Source of the DNA: an uncultured Bacteroidales bacterium
GTDB taxonomy: Bacteria > Bacteroidota > Bacteroidia > Bacteroidales > UBA932
NCBI GenBank assembly: GCA_944325505.1
Contig: CALVAJ010000024.1
Coordinates: 1-36,268 of the forward strand
DNA length: 36,268 nt
Direction: 5' to 3'
Both the position numbers and the translations under genes were made by a program. The first letter of the stretch is position 1. The number at the start of each line of letters is the position of its first letter. A model generated the notes under the pieces. The model searched no databases. It was not told the DNA's origin and was given only the letters and a program-made list of their open reading frames with translations. Positions 25,154 to 33,348 of the stretch are shown here, piece after piece.

Positions 25154-26131
25154 ATGGCAAGGAATATTTCAACTATCGGCGTCCTGACTTCAGGAGGGGA
25201 CGCACCGGGAATGAACGCGGCTATCAGGGCCGTCACAAGGGCATCGATCTTCAACGGCTGGAAGGTCATGGGTATCTACAGAGGCTATGAGGGCCTTATC
25301 AACGATGAGATACAGGAGATGACCTCGCAGAGCGTCAGCAGCACTATCCAGAGAGGAGGCACCATCCTCAAGACGGCAAGATCCCAGGAGTTCATGACTC
25401 CGGAAGGAAGGCAGAAGGCGTTCGACAATATGCAGAAACACGGAATCGATGCCCTTATAGTCATCGGCGGGAACGGTTCGCTCGCAGGGGCGCAGGTTCT
25501 TGCCCAGGAATATGATGTCCCATGCATAGGGATACCGGGAACTATTGACAATGACCTTTATGGTACGGACTCGACTATCGGCTACGACACGGCACTCAAT
25601 ACCATAATGGAGTGTGTCGACAAGATAAGGGACACCGCTACTTCCCACAACAGGATTTTCTTCATTGAGGTGATGGGGCGCGATGCCGGATTCCTTGCAC
25701 AGAACAGCGCCATCGCAGCCGGGGCCGAGGCAGCCATCATTCCGGAGGACAATACCGACATAGACCAGCTGGAGCAGTTCATCAGCCGCGGATTCCGCAA
25801 GAGCAAGAACAGCAGCATCGTCATCGTGGCGGAGAAGGACGGAGGTGCCATGCACTATGCCGAGCGTGTCCGTAAGGAGTATCCGCAGTATGACGTGCGT
25901 GTATCCATCCTCGGTCATCTCCAGAGGGGAGGGTCTCCGAGCGCATATGACCGTATTCTTGCAAGCCGTCTGGGAACAGCCAGCATCGAAGCCCTGAAAG
26001 AAGGGCAGCGCAATGTAATGGTCGGCATTTCCAACGACGAGATTGTCTACGTGCCGTTCAGCCGTGCCATCAAGAAGAACAAGCCTATCGACAAGGAACT
26101 TATCAATGTGCTGAATGTCCTGTCTATCTGA
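25154..26131 (+). CDS. pfkA: 6-phosphofructokinase
   Basis: This 325-residue enzyme phosphorylates fructose 6-phosphate in glycolysis. Translation from 25154 begins [20 protein letters not shown]; an ATG at 25127 overlaps the promoter -7 box and was rejected. Motifs: the nucleotide-binding [10 protein letters not shown] (14-23), the IYRGYEGL segment, GGNGSLAGA (105-113), the catalytic TIDND (130-134, Asp132), [19 protein letters not shown] and the C-terminal [15 protein letters not shown]. In E. coli PfkA the third motif reads GGDGS; here the Asp is Asn107. It is divergent from dusB and converges, with an 11-nt gap, on the DUF4369/thioredoxin-like gene. Confidence 0.95.
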   Translation: MARNISTIGVLTSGGDAPGMNAAIRAVTRASIFNGWKVMGIYRGYEGLINDEIQEMTSQSVSSTIQRGGTILKTARSQEFMTPEGRQKAFDNMQKHGIDALIVIGGNGSLAGAQVLAQEYDVPCIGIPGTIDNDLYGTDSTIGYDTALNTIMECVDKIRDTATSHNRIFFIEVMGRDAGFLAQNSAIAAGAEAAIIPEDNTDIDQLEQFISRGFRKSKNSSIVIVAEKDGGAMHYAERVRKEYPQYDVRVSILGHLQRGGSPSAYDRILASRLGTASIEALKEGQRNVMVGISNDEIVYVPFSRAIKKNKPIDKELINVLNVLSI

Positions 26132-26142
26132 CGCAGTGACGG

Positions 26143-27390
26143 TTATTGCTGATGGACAGGCCCGAATCTGTCATTCAGGATTGTACGTGCCTCATAGAAT
26201 GCCTCGTGGAAGTCTCTTGCGAGGATGGTCCCGTCAGGTCCGATCAGTATGAAGTACGGCCATCCTGTGATCATGAACGTTTCCGAGACAGCCTGGTTCC
26301 GGACACAGCCGGTTTTGAGCTCTGCCTCAGGCCATGGATGTGCAAGCATCCCGTCCATTCTGGCTTTCAGGTCGTCTATCCCTATTGACGGGGAGGATGT
26401 CCCTTCCGGAATCCCTTCTGCAAAGCCCCGGAATTCATCTATCGACTCGGTAATTCCTATGATGCAGAGGCCCTTGTCCTTGTATTTGCTGTACAGGGAC
26501 TGTACTTCGGGGTCTATCTGCATGGAGCCCGGACACATCCCCCAGTGGTAGATAAGGAGGTATTTTCCATTGAAGTCATCTTTCGAGACGGTTGTTCCGT
26601 CAGTCAGGGAAAGTGTGAAATCCGGGGCCTGGCTGCCGACGGCTATGGCTTCAAGCCTGCATAGCAACTCTGCCGATGCCTTGCCGAAGTAGCTTTCCTT
26701 TACTTCGGGAGAGTAGGAGTCATAGTCTTTCTTCGCCTTGTCTATAGGTGTGTACGACATTTTCTGGAGACGTTCGACAAGAATGTAGTTGTTCCCTTGC
26801 GGGTTGTCCTTGAAATATTCACTGATGAGCTCTTCGGATCTGGCGGCACCGGGGTTGTCATTATAGAAACTGTTGAATTCTTCGCTTATCTTGCGGGCTG
26901 TCTCGTAGTCTTCGGCGGCATTAGCTTCTTCAATCCGTCTCATGATGTCGCCCCTGGCAGCTCCCACAGAATCCTCGACTGCCAGGCATTCAGCCAGAGC
27001 AGGGTCATCGTACACGCCGCCTTCAAGCCTGCTGTAATAAATATAGTCTCTGGATCCGCTGAGTCTTATACGGTCATTTCCGGCGATTATCATCGTCTTT
27101 CCTGACCTGTCACACTCCGGAGCGCTCCCGTTTACCGGGTGGTATTCCATGATGTAATACATGTCATGCTCTTGAGCGCCTTTGTATTTGAACCTGCCGT
27201 CCTTTTTCAGGACAACATCGAAAGTGTCCCCGTCTTTCCACCCGGGAAGGATTATCTGCCTGAACCTTAGCGTGTCTCCTTTTTCAAGTCCGTCGATGTT
27301 TCCCGAGACAGTAAATTTCTGCTCCTGTGCCGGCAGTGCCATCGCTGCGGTAAAGGCCAGGAATATGGAAAGCAGTGTCTTTTTCATCAT
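26143..27390 (-). CDS. Exported DUF4369 / thioredoxin-like protein with a single active-site cysteine
   Basis: A signal peptide (1-21, ending ALPAQ) is followed by an N-terminal DUF4369-type beta domain (about 24-120; FTVSGNIDGLEKGDTLRFRQI), a helical linker (140-240) and a C-terminal AhpC/TSA-thioredoxin-like domain (about 252-405; SQAPDFTLSLTDGTTVSKDDFNGKYLLIYHWG). The 415-residue arrangement is common in Bacteroidota, where such periplasmic proteins are thought to act in thiol-disulfide exchange. Unlike TlpA/ResA relatives with WCxxC, the active-site loop reads WGMCPGSM: only Cys286 is present and the second cysteine is Ser, so it would be a one-cysteine or peroxiredoxin-like enzyme or not a dithiol reductase. 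The start could be 27390 or 27387 (MM). Confidence 0.85.
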   Translation of the reverse strand: MMKKTLLSIFLAFTAAMALPAQEQKFTVSGNIDGLEKGDTLRFRQIILPGWKDGDTFDVVLKKDGRFKYKGAQEHDMYYIMEYHPVNGSAPECDRSGKTMIIAGNDRIRLSGSRDYIYYSRLEGGVYDDPALAECLAVEDSVGAARGDIMRRIEEANAAEDYETARKISEEFNSFYNDNPGAARSEELISEYFKDNPQGNNYILVERLQKMSYTPIDKAKKDYDSYSPEVKESYFGKASAELLCRLEAIAVGSQAPDFTLSLTDGTTVSKDDFNGKYLLIYHWGMCPGSMQIDPEVQSLYSKYKDKGLCIIGITESIDEFRGFAEGIPEGTSSPSIGIDDLKARMDGMLAHPWPEAELKTGCVRNQAVSETFMITGWPYFILIGPDGTILARDFHEAFYEARTILNDRFGPVHQQ

Positions 27391-27440
27391 TTCATTTTGA
27401 GTTTAAGTTGATCGAATCAGTACAAATGGCGCGCAAGCGT

Positions 27441-27472
27441 CAAATATAATGAATCTATGCTGACTCTACAAA
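27441..27472 (-). promoter_or_regulatory. Bacteroidota-type promoter for the thioredoxin-like gene
   Basis: On the minus strand TTTG (27472-27469), a 20-nt spacer and TATATTTG (27448-27441) fit the phylum consensus, giving a 5' UTR of about 45 nt. Confidence 0.65.
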
Positions 27473-27590
27473 TCAACAACACTGCTCTAAAGCCGTTCTT
27501 TTCAAGTCCGGGGAGGATATTCCCGGGCAGGGGTAAAGATTTGGGCGATACATACAACTGCCTGAAAATGAGTGCGAAAATTGAGAAAAT

Positions 27591-27621
27591 TTTGTTTTGA
27601 TGAAAATAATTGCTACCTTTG
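27591..27621 (+). promoter_or_regulatory. Bacteroidota-type promoter of the rplM-rpsI operon
   Basis: TTTG (27591-27594), a 19-nt spacer and TACCTTTG (27614-27621) match the consensus exactly. The leader to the rplM start is about 55 nt. No internal promoter was found before rpsB, so this one may serve through tsf. Confidence 0.75.
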
Positions 27622-27683
27622 CGCCCCCTATGTAGTGTAGGGAACGCAGTTTTTATAGTATTAACCAATTAAAAATCAAGACA

Positions 27684-28136
27684 GTGGACACACAGAGTTA
27701 CAAGACTGTATCGCTCAAGGCGGGCGATATCAAGAAAGAGTGGGTCGTGATTGATGCTACCGACTTGGTGCTCGGCCGTCTTGCTTCCAGAATCGCGCTC
27801 GTTCTTCGCGGTAAGAACAAGCCGAGCTTCACTCCTCACATGGATTGCGGTGACAACGTCATCGTTCTCAATGCAGACAAGGTAAGGCTCACTGGAAAGA
27901 AGATGACCGACAGGGTGTATGTCCGTCACACCGGTTATCCTGGTGGACAGAGATTCACTACACCGAAGGAGGTTCTTCAGAAGAAACCTACCGAACTTCT
28001 CAGGATGGCTGTCAAAGGCATGCTTCCTAAGAACCGTCTTGGTGCAAAGCTCATCAACAACCTCTATCTTTATGAGGGCAGCGAGCATCCGCATCAGGCA
28101 CAGAATCCGAAAACAATCAAGTTAAACGAAATTTAA
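27684..28136 (+). CDS. rplM: 50S ribosomal protein L13
   Basis: This 150-residue protein is an early-assembly 50S subunit component. The start codon is GTG at 27684 ([20 protein letters not shown]). The family signature is present: [53 protein letters not shown], then [17 protein letters not shown], and [34 protein letters not shown] near the C-terminus. Length is normal. rplM-rpsI is a nearly universal bacterial pair, with only 7 nt between them here. Confidence 0.97.
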   Translation: MDTQSYKTVSLKAGDIKKEWVVIDATDLVLGRLASRIALVLRGKNKPSFTPHMDCGDNVIVLNADKVRLTGKKMTDRVYVRHTGYPGGQRFTTPKEVLQKKPTELLRMAVKGMLPKNRLGAKLINNLYLYEGSEHPHQAQNPKTIKLNEI

Positions 28137-28143
28137 GCAGAGC

Positions 28144-28533
28144 ATGAAACAAGTAAACGCCCTTGGAAGACGTAAATCAGCAGTCGCTCGCGTTTATGTC
28201 GTGCCTGGAAAAGGTAACATCGTGATCAACGGCCGTGACATCAACGATTATTTCTGCGACGAGTCACTCCGTTATATCGTGAACCAGCCTTTTTCCGTAA
28301 CAGGAACGACAGCACAGTTTGACGTGAAGGTAAACGTTGACGGTGGCGGAATCAAAGGTCAGGCAGAAGCTATCAGACTCGGTATCTCACGCGCTCTTTG
28401 CGAGGTGGATAAAGAGGCTTACCGCTCAACCCTGAAATCAAACGGATTCCTTACCCGCGACGCTCGCGAAGTCGAGAGAAAGAAACCTGGTCAGCCTGGT
28501 GCACGTAGACGCTTCCAGTTCAGTAAACGTTAA
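28144..28533 (+). CDS. rpsI: 30S ribosomal protein S9
   Basis: This 129-residue protein is a 30S head component whose C-terminal tail reaches into the P site and contacts tRNA. Typical motifs are [52 protein letters not shown] and the basic tail with [27 protein letters not shown], including the conserved terminal SKR that contacts the P-site tRNA anticodon stem. It follows rplM by 7 nt. Confidence 0.97.
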   Translation: MKQVNALGRRKSAVARVYVVPGKGNIVINGRDINDYFCDESLRYIVNQPFSVTGTTAQFDVKVNVDGGGIKGQAEAIRLGISRALCEVDKEAYRSTLKSNGFLTRDAREVERKKPGQPGARRRFQFSKR

Positions 28534-28560
28534 TCGTTATCTGTTGATTTACAAAAAAGT

Positions 28561-28726
28561 GCAGTCCGTAAGAGAATTTCGGGACCATGGCTGCGGATGC
28601 GAATCCGCCCATGCTGCCTAAGAGATTGGCGAGGCTGCGTAAAACCGGCGGGACCGGCAAGGCCGCTACTCCCGGTTGATGAAAAGAGCCCGACAGGGAA
28701 AACGGCAAATACCTGAAGGGAAATTA
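28561..28726 (+). ncRNA. Structured RNA candidate, possible rpsB leader
   Basis: The 217 nt between rpsI and rpsB have no gene but show nested pairing. CATGG (28586-28590) with CCATG (28609-28613) encloses a 2-nt bulge and GCGGAT/ATCCGC (28593-28598 with 28603-28608) capped by a GNRA-type GCGA tetraloop. A second domain has ACCGG (28644-28648) with CCGGT (28672-28676), enclosing CGGC/GCCG (28655-28658 with 28662-28665). GTCCG/CGGGAC (about 28564-28585) may add a third stem. No T run follows, so it is not a terminator. Its place in front of rpsB suggests an autoregulatory leader bound by S2, but this is inference; I could not assign it to a named RNA family. Confidence 0.5.
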
Positions 28727-28750
28727 AAAAACAAGTAAAACTTTAAAACA

Positions 28751-29638
28751 ATGCCAAGAACAAATTTCCAGGAACTGCTTGATGCAGGTGTTCATTTCGG
28801 ACACTTGGCGAGGAAATGGAACCCGAAAATGGCCCCTTATATCTTTGACCAGAAGAACGGGATCCACATCATCGACCTGCATAAAAGTATAGTAAAAATC
28901 GATGAGGCTGCGAATGTAATGAAACAGCTTGCGCGTTCTGGCCGCAAGATCCTTTTCGTAGCCACAAAGAAACAGGCAAAGGAGATCGTAGCCGAGAAAG
29001 CGGCTGCAGTCAACATGCCGTTCGTGACAGAGAGATGGCCGGGCGGAATGCTTACCAACTTCCCGACTATCCGCAAGGCTGTCAAGAAGATGAATACCAT
29101 CGACAAGATGATCGAGGATGGTACTTTCGATACTCTTGCAAAACGTGAGCGTCTCCAGATCACCCGCCAGAGGGCAAAACTCGAGAAGAACCTCGGTTCT
29201 ATCAAGGATCTGAGCCGCCTTCCTTCAGCACTTTTCGTAGTGGATGTACAGAAAGAGATGAATGCCGTCAAAGAGGCAAACCGTCTTAACATACCGGTTA
29301 TCGCAATGGTTGATACTTGCTGCGATCCTACTCCGATTGATTATGTGATTCCGGCCAACGATGATGCTGCAAAGTCTATCGCCCTTATCATGGACGTAGT
29401 CTGCGGCGCTATCTCAGAGGGTCTGAACGAAAGGAAGCTGGAGAAAGACAAGGAAGCTCCTGAAGCAGGCGAGGAAAAGGCTCCTGCAGGAAAGAAGCTC
29501 CGTGCACGTAAAAGTGCAGTCAAGGAAGAGACTGCAGCAGAGGCTCCTGTAGAAGCTGTCCCGGCAGAAACTCCGGCAGAGGCAGAAGTCCCTGCAGAGG
29601 CACCTGCAGCTGAAGCTCCTGTAGAGAAAGCTGAGTAA
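28751..29638 (+). CDS. rpsB: 30S ribosomal protein S2 with Ala/Glu/Pro-rich C-terminal tail
   Basis: The 295-residue product has a complete S2 core (1-230): QELLDAGVHFGHLARKWNPKMAPYIF, LFVATKKQAKEIV, TERWPGGMLTNFPTIRKAV, DVQKEMNAVKEANRLNIPVIAMVDTCCDPTPIDYVIPANDDAAKSI. After this comes about 65 residues of low-complexity tail rich in Ala, Glu, Pro and Val, with repeats such as EAPVEA, AETPAE, AEVPAE. Such tails are commonly longer in Bacteroidota S2 and are likely disordered; their role is unknown. It is followed 33 nt later by tsf, the normal rpsB-tsf pair. Confidence 0.97.
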   Translation: MPRTNFQELLDAGVHFGHLARKWNPKMAPYIFDQKNGIHIIDLHKSIVKIDEAANVMKQLARSGRKILFVATKKQAKEIVAEKAAAVNMPFVTERWPGGMLTNFPTIRKAVKKMNTIDKMIEDGTFDTLAKRERLQITRQRAKLEKNLGSIKDLSRLPSALFVVDVQKEMNAVKEANRLNIPVIAMVDTCCDPTPIDYVIPANDDAAKSIALIMDVVCGAISEGLNERKLEKDKEAPEAGEEKAPAGKKLRARKSAVKEETAAEAPVEAVPAETPAEAEVPAEAPAAEAPVEKAE

Positions 29639-29671
29639 TCAGAGTATTAACATTAAAAATTCATCAGAACA

Positions 29672-30667
29672 ATGGATATCAAAGCAGCTGACGTAATGAA
29701 ATTGCGTCAAATGACCGGAGCCGGCATGATGGACTGCAAGAAAGCTCTCGTTGAAGCCAACGGCGACTATGAGAGGGCACAGGAGATCATCCGCGAGAAA
29801 GGCAAGCTCGTAGCAGCCAAGAGGGCTGACCGCGAGACTACAGAAGGTGCTGTAGTCGCACGTGTAAACGGTGACAAGGCCATTCTGGTATGCCTCGGAT
29901 GCGAGACCGACTTCGTTTCCAAAAATGCCGAGTTCCAGAAACTTGCAAACGACATCGCCGATGCCGCTATCAAGGATCTTCCTGCTGATGCAGAGGCTCT
30001 CAAGGCCTGCACCCTCGCTGACGGAAGGACAGTAGAGGCTGCCATTACCGAGCAGACAGGAAAGACCGGAGAGAAGCATGTGCTTGTAGGGTATGAGAAG
30101 GTGGAGGCACCTTTCATCGTTTCCTATATCCACGCTATCAACGGCAAGCTCGGCGCTCTCGTAGGATTCAACAAGGAAGTGGCTTCAGACCTCGCCAAAG
30201 GCGTGGCAATGCAGGTGGCTTCCATGAACCCTGTCGCCATCAACAAGGATAGCGTTCCTCAGAATGTCATCGACAACGAGCTTACAGTGGCTGTCGAGAA
30301 GACCAAAGAGGAGCTCGTGAAGAAAGCGGTGAATGCAGCTCTCGAGAAAGCAGGCATCAACCCTGCACATGTCGACAGTGAAGACCATATCGCTTCCAAC
30401 ACAGCCAAAGGCTGGCTCACTCCGGAGCAGGCAGACCAGGCACGCGAGATCATCAAGACCGTCTCAGCAGAGAAGGCTGCAAACCTTCCTGAGGCAATGA
30501 TCAACAACATCGCAAACGGCCGTCTGAACAAGTTCTTCAAGGAGAGCACCCTCGAGGAGCAGGAGTACCAGATGGGCGACGGCAAGACATCTGTCAAAGC
30601 AGCTATCGCTGCCGTTGACAAGGATGCCAAGGTGGTTGTGTTCAAGAGATTCTCTCTCAACGACTAA
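29672..30667 (+). CDS. tsf: Elongation factor Ts
   Basis: This 331-residue protein is the guanine-nucleotide exchange factor that recharges EF-Tu. The N-terminal UBA-like motif (VMKLRQMTGAGMMDCKKALVEANGDYERAQEIIREKG) is clear, followed by VARVNGDKAILVCLGCETDFVSKNAEFQKLANDIA and a C-terminal dimerisation-type region (GKLGALVGFNKE, GVAMQVASMNPVAINKDSVPQNVIDNEL). It is longer than the E. coli protein (about 283 residues) but this length is usual in Bacteroidota. A strong intrinsic terminator follows 22 nt after the stop. Confidence 0.97.
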   Translation: MDIKAADVMKLRQMTGAGMMDCKKALVEANGDYERAQEIIREKGKLVAAKRADRETTEGAVVARVNGDKAILVCLGCETDFVSKNAEFQKLANDIADAAIKDLPADAEALKACTLADGRTVEAAITEQTGKTGEKHVLVGYEKVEAPFIVSYIHAINGKLGALVGFNKEVASDLAKGVAMQVASMNPVAINKDSVPQNVIDNELTVAVEKTKEELVKKAVNAALEKAGINPAHVDSEDHIASNTAKGWLTPEQADQAREIIKTVSAEKAANLPEAMINNIANGRLNKFFKESTLEEQEYQMGDGKTSVKAAIAAVDKDAKVVVFKRFSLND

Positions 30668-30689
30668 TACAATAGAGTCCATATATGAT

Positions 30690-30725
30690 AAAAGCGGTCG
30701 GATTTCCGGCCGCTTTTATTTTTAA
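30690..30725 (+). terminator. Intrinsic terminator after tsf (bidirectional)
   Basis: AAAAGCGGTCGG (30690-30701) pairs with CCGGCCGCTTTT (30706-30717), one G-U, 4-nt loop, followed by T-rich sequence to 30725. The reverse strand also ends in T-rich sequence, so it may serve the convergent metallophosphoesterase operon. Confidence 0.85.
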
Positions 30726-30735
30726 AATTGAACCC

Positions 30736-31669
30736 CTATTTCCTTATGGCTTCCCATCCGTAGTCGATGTATTCCCATGTAAGAGTGTCGTCTGCACCGA
30801 CATGGACCAGGACATAGCCTTCCTGGGTGTCGGCAAGAGGTCCGTACCACCATGAAGAACATATGGCTCCGCCCGTGATGAACCTCTGGCCGCGCTCCAG
30901 GATTTCCTCATGGATGTGCTGGTGCCCCTGGAGGACCAGTTTTACATTATAGTTCCTGAGCAGGTCGATAACCTGACGCGTATCGCTTATCATGTCCGTT
31001 ATGGCTTTCGAGGCGGTAATGTCCCCTTCCACGACAGGATAGTACAGAGACAGGACCGGAATATGGAGGGATATTACGGTCGGGGTCCCGACTCCGGCGG
31101 AGTCCAGAGCGGACTTGAGCCACTGCATCTGTTCTTCTCCGATTGAACAATGGCCGCCTTTGTCGTGTACAAGGCTGTTCAAAGTGATGAAATGCACGCC
31201 TTTATGGATGAACGACCGTCGTACCGGACCGCAGAATTTTTTCGAAATATTCATAACCCGTAACAGCTTCCTTTCCCTCGAACCGGTCGAAGGTGTCGTG
31301 GTTGCCGATAGTGAAATGGCACGGGATGCCGGACTCATCGACAATCTTTCTGAAACGCGTGTACATGTCGATTACTTCATGCTCGTGCTCAGGGCCGGGA
31401 TAATAGTTGGCCTCCACATTGTCCCCTCCGAACAATATGAAATCGACGCCCCTCTTTTTCACATCGGCAAGGGCCGTGCGGAATCCTTCATCGCAGTTCC
31501 CTTCATTTCCACGGTTCAGATGTACGTCGGTAAAGAAGGCGAACGAGAACTTTTCTTTGGCGGCTTTTGCTTTCCCGGTCCTTTCAGAGGCATCCAGCCC
31601 TGCAGGAACTCCGAAAAGGGCAGCTGGTACGGCCATTCCGCATATCTGCAAAAATCGTTTCCTGTCCAT
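30736..31669 (-). pseudogene. Metallophosphoesterase with a frameshift
   Basis: Two overlapping reading frames together encode one calcineurin-like metallophosphoesterase of about 300 residues. The first (31669 down to about 31240) has a twin-arginine-like or Sec signal (MDRKRFLQICGMAVPAALFG) and metal-binding motifs FFTDVHLN (DxH), GGDNVE (GDxxE) and IGNHD. The second (to 30736) carries the remaining motifs SLHIP and GHQHIHEE (GHxH). The break lies in a run of six A on the coding strand (plus 31237-31242): with five A the frame would be continuous, giving YFEKFCGPVRRSFIHKGVHF, whose GP...SF....VHF pattern is normal for the family. So one extra base splits the active site. Either the gene is dead or the base is a sequence error. 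It is the last gene of the broken cluster. Confidence 0.8.
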
Positions 31670-31684
31670 AATTCCTATGTTTGT

Positions 31685-33300
31685 CTACAGTTTTTTCAGC
31701 CTGAAGCAGTCGATATCCGGGGCCCATGTGTAGGAACTGCCGATTGTGACCCTGTTGTATCCGGGTTCCAGTTCTATAGGGACGGTGATGCGGCACAGAC
31801 CTTTGGTCCGGTCCTTTTCTATCTCCTTGAGAACGGTCATATGTCCGTTGACTTCGACTTCCATGCGCTGGTCATCGACTGAAAAGTCTCCCGGAGGAGC
31901 AGGGATGTATGATATTTCTATTTCATACGCCCCTCCTTCACGGCTGTAGACCTCGTTCCACGCCATGTGGTTTTCCTTCCTGGTGCCGGCATTGCTGACT
32001 GTCATTCCTCCGGATGCGCCTTCGAAAGGCTTGAAACAGATCCCTTTCGGGTTGCGGCCCAGGTCATTGAACAGAGGGAGGTAGGCCCATTCTGCCTCAT
32101 ATAGGGAAGGTTCAAGCCTTTCTTCCCCTTCCAGAAGCAGGATTCCGGTCCCGTGCGCAGGGACATCCGTTTCGATCCGCTCCGACACTTCGCCCAGATC
32201 AGTGCGGAGCACCAGATCCCGTACCCGTGTCTTCCCGCCGAGCTCCAACAAGGAAAGCGGGACGGAGAAATGCATGAGTGTATCTGACGGGTTGTAGAGC
32301 GCCACGGCACGGACAAGGCCACGCTTCTCCCGGATGTCTTTTACCAGGACGTAACCTTCTCCCTGATGCTGGACGACATAGGCCTGCAGCCCGAGCGGAT
32401 CCTGGTTCAGGGCTATGAGCTCGGGGTTTTTCAGGAGTTCCAGCGAGGATTCGGGAATGGTCGTCAGGTCGCATCCGATGAGCAGGGAGAGCTCATTATG
32501 CACCATATTCCGAAATGTGTCCGTTCTTCATCGGGGGAGAGCCCGCGGCCTATTTCCAGCATGTCCATATCGTTGTAGTGACCGCCGCCTGCAAAGGCCG
32601 AGAGATACATGTTCTTGGCGATGATGCTCTTGACGGAAGCCCAGGAAGGGTTGATGTCCGGGCTGATTCTCCATGAACGCGCCAGGTCGCGTGCCCATGT
32701 GCCGGGGAATGCCCAGCGGCAGATGTTTATCGAGATATTCCTGTCGCAGACTTCACGGATAGCTGCGCAGATGGCGCTGTACCTTTCCTGTTCTTCAAGG
32801 TTCAGGTGCTGTCCCGCCCCGCAGTAGTCTATCTTTATGAAATCGAAGCCCCAACGGTTGAAGTACATGTCGGCATCCTGCCTTTCATGTCCGTAGAACC
32901 CCACTCCTACGCCCAGGGCATCGTTGTCCCACATAGAGCCGCACGTGTTGCATCCGGCATCGGAATATATCCCGGCCTTCATGCCCCTGGCGTGGATGTA
33001 GTCCACTATGCCGTACAAGCCGTCGGGGAATCTTTCCGGGTGGGTCACAAGATTTCCGTCGGAATCGCGCCCTCCGAAAAAGCCGTCATCGATGTTGATG
33101 TAGATGTAGCCTGCGTCCCTGAGTCCGAGCCGGACCGCCGCATCGGCCTGTTTCCGGATAAGTTCGTCGTTTATATTCACCCTGTAGGTGTTCCATGAAC
33201 TCCATCCCATTACAGGAGGGAGGAATTCCTGGCCGGAAGCGGCGGTGGCGCAGAGCAGCTGGAAGAGTGCCAGAGCTGTCGGGATAAAATATTTCTTCAT
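31685..33300 (-). pseudogene. GH27-type alpha-galactosidase with a frameshift
   Basis: Two frames cover one GH27 alpha-galactosidase. Frame one (33300 down to about 32480) has a signal peptide (ending TAASGQ), MGWSSWNTYRVNIND, YIYINIDDGFFGGRDSDGNLV, RGMKAGIYSDAGCNTCGS, the nucleophile Asp158 in FIKIDYCGAG and the likely acid/base Asp215 in RSWRISPDINP, then HYNDMDMLEIGRGLSPDEERTHFGIWCIMSSP. Frame two (about 32500-31685) continues with SLLIGCDLTTIPESSLELLKNPELIALNQDPLG and the C-terminal beta domain. Insertion of one C in the CCC run on the coding strand (plus GGG 32485-32487) would restore MSSPLLIGCDL. Both catalytic residues are upstream of the break, but the truncated product lacks part of the barrel. 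An extra C-terminal domain (about the last 120 residues) may be carbohydrate-binding. Confidence 0.85.
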
Positions 33301-33348
33301 TTGAAACCGGATATGAATGTGGGTTAGCGGCCCTCAAAGTTATAAAAT

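Noticed and set aside
30736-33300. Programmed frameshifting to explain the two broken genes
   Set aside because: The breaks are at short A6 and C3 runs without recognisable slippery-sequence plus stimulator structure, and they affect two neighbouring genes; indels, mutational or technical, are simpler.
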